Shown here one piece after another: positions 43,623 through 43,667 of a DNA stretch of 43,667 nt. The notes below the pieces were generated by a model. That model did not search any database. It was not told where the DNA came from and saw only the letters and a program-made list of their open reading frames with translations. The stretch spans positions 1 to 43,667 of the forward strand of contig NZ_CAKZHY010000142.1 of assembly GCF_936928535.1 (NCBI RefSeq). The letters run 5' to 3'. The first letter of the stretch is position 1; every line of letters starts with the position of its first letter. This stretch comes from an uncultured Bradyrhizobium sp. (GTDB lineage Bacteria; Pseudomonadota; Alphaproteobacteria; Rhizobiales; Xanthobacteraceae). The translations under genes were made by a program, and so were the position numbers.

Positions 43623-43667
43623 GAGCGATATATCGTTGTTTCACAAGGCCATGGCAAGGGCGCAGAA

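Overview
The window looks like a chromosomal segment of an alphaproteobacterium of the Bradyrhizobium type (Hyphomicrobiales/Nitrobacteraceae). The signs are high GC with strong third-position GC (which creates long false antisense ORFs), an F1-only ATP synthase operon atpHAGDC with no F0 genes, the run proB-proA-nadD-rsfS-rlmH-envC-like-ctpA-yibQ-like-rppH, priA next to xerC, class III cyclases starting MKRKIAAIFAADIAGYSRL, and many intergenic palindromic repeats of the type common in rhizobial genomes. The genus is inferred from resemblance, not from a search.

Left part (1-16.6 kb). A DMT-family permease, a MaoC-like hydratase and a secreted ABC-type binding protein precede obgE, a fGly-type sulfatase/phosphonate hydrolase and a Bug/TctC binding protein. 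Then comes a housekeeping run on the plus strand: proline synthesis (proB, proA), NAD synthesis (nadD), ribosome silencing and 23S rRNA methylation (rsfS, rlmH), a cell-envelope trio (EnvC-like factor, CtpA protease, YibQ-like protein) and two tandem RppH-type Nudix hydrolases. Both the EnvC-like and the YibQ-like proteins lack the metal ligands of active enzymes, while CtpA between them is intact.

Middle part (16.7-28.4 kb). On the minus strand lie a membrane-anchored class III nucleotide cyclase with a C-terminal three-fold repeat, and upstream of it the atpHAGDC operon, separated from the cyclase by a strong hairpin that probably ends the operon. An AT-rich spacer of about 660 bp, a small RlpA/DPBB protein with a perfect 16-bp palindrome before its start, then convergent priA and divergent xerC follow.

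Right part (28.5-43.7 kb). This is more accessory: a DUF4337 membrane protein; a LysR regulator with an aspartate dehydrogenase gene, divergent from a tartrate/D-malate dehydrogenase; two related secreted alpha/beta hydrolases, one with LysM; an NmrA-SDR-MarR group with an operator-like palindrome; a CGNR zinc-finger regulator divergent from an alpha/beta hydrolase-fold gene that lacks the nucleophile serine, with two 31-bp inverted-repeat boxes between them; a dehalogenase/epoxide hydrolase-like gene; a two-gene ABC-2 exporter; small membrane or orphan proteins; and a retropepsin-like protease gene overlapping a DUF1289 gene.

I see no tRNA, rRNA, CRISPR array, insertion sequence or prophage. 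No clearly new multi-gene defence-like system is visible. The most promising unexplained items are the CGNR/pseudo-hydrolase operator array, the degenerate envelope pair around CtpA, the paired secreted hydrolases, and the palindromic repeat families, one copy of which sits inside the F1 operon.
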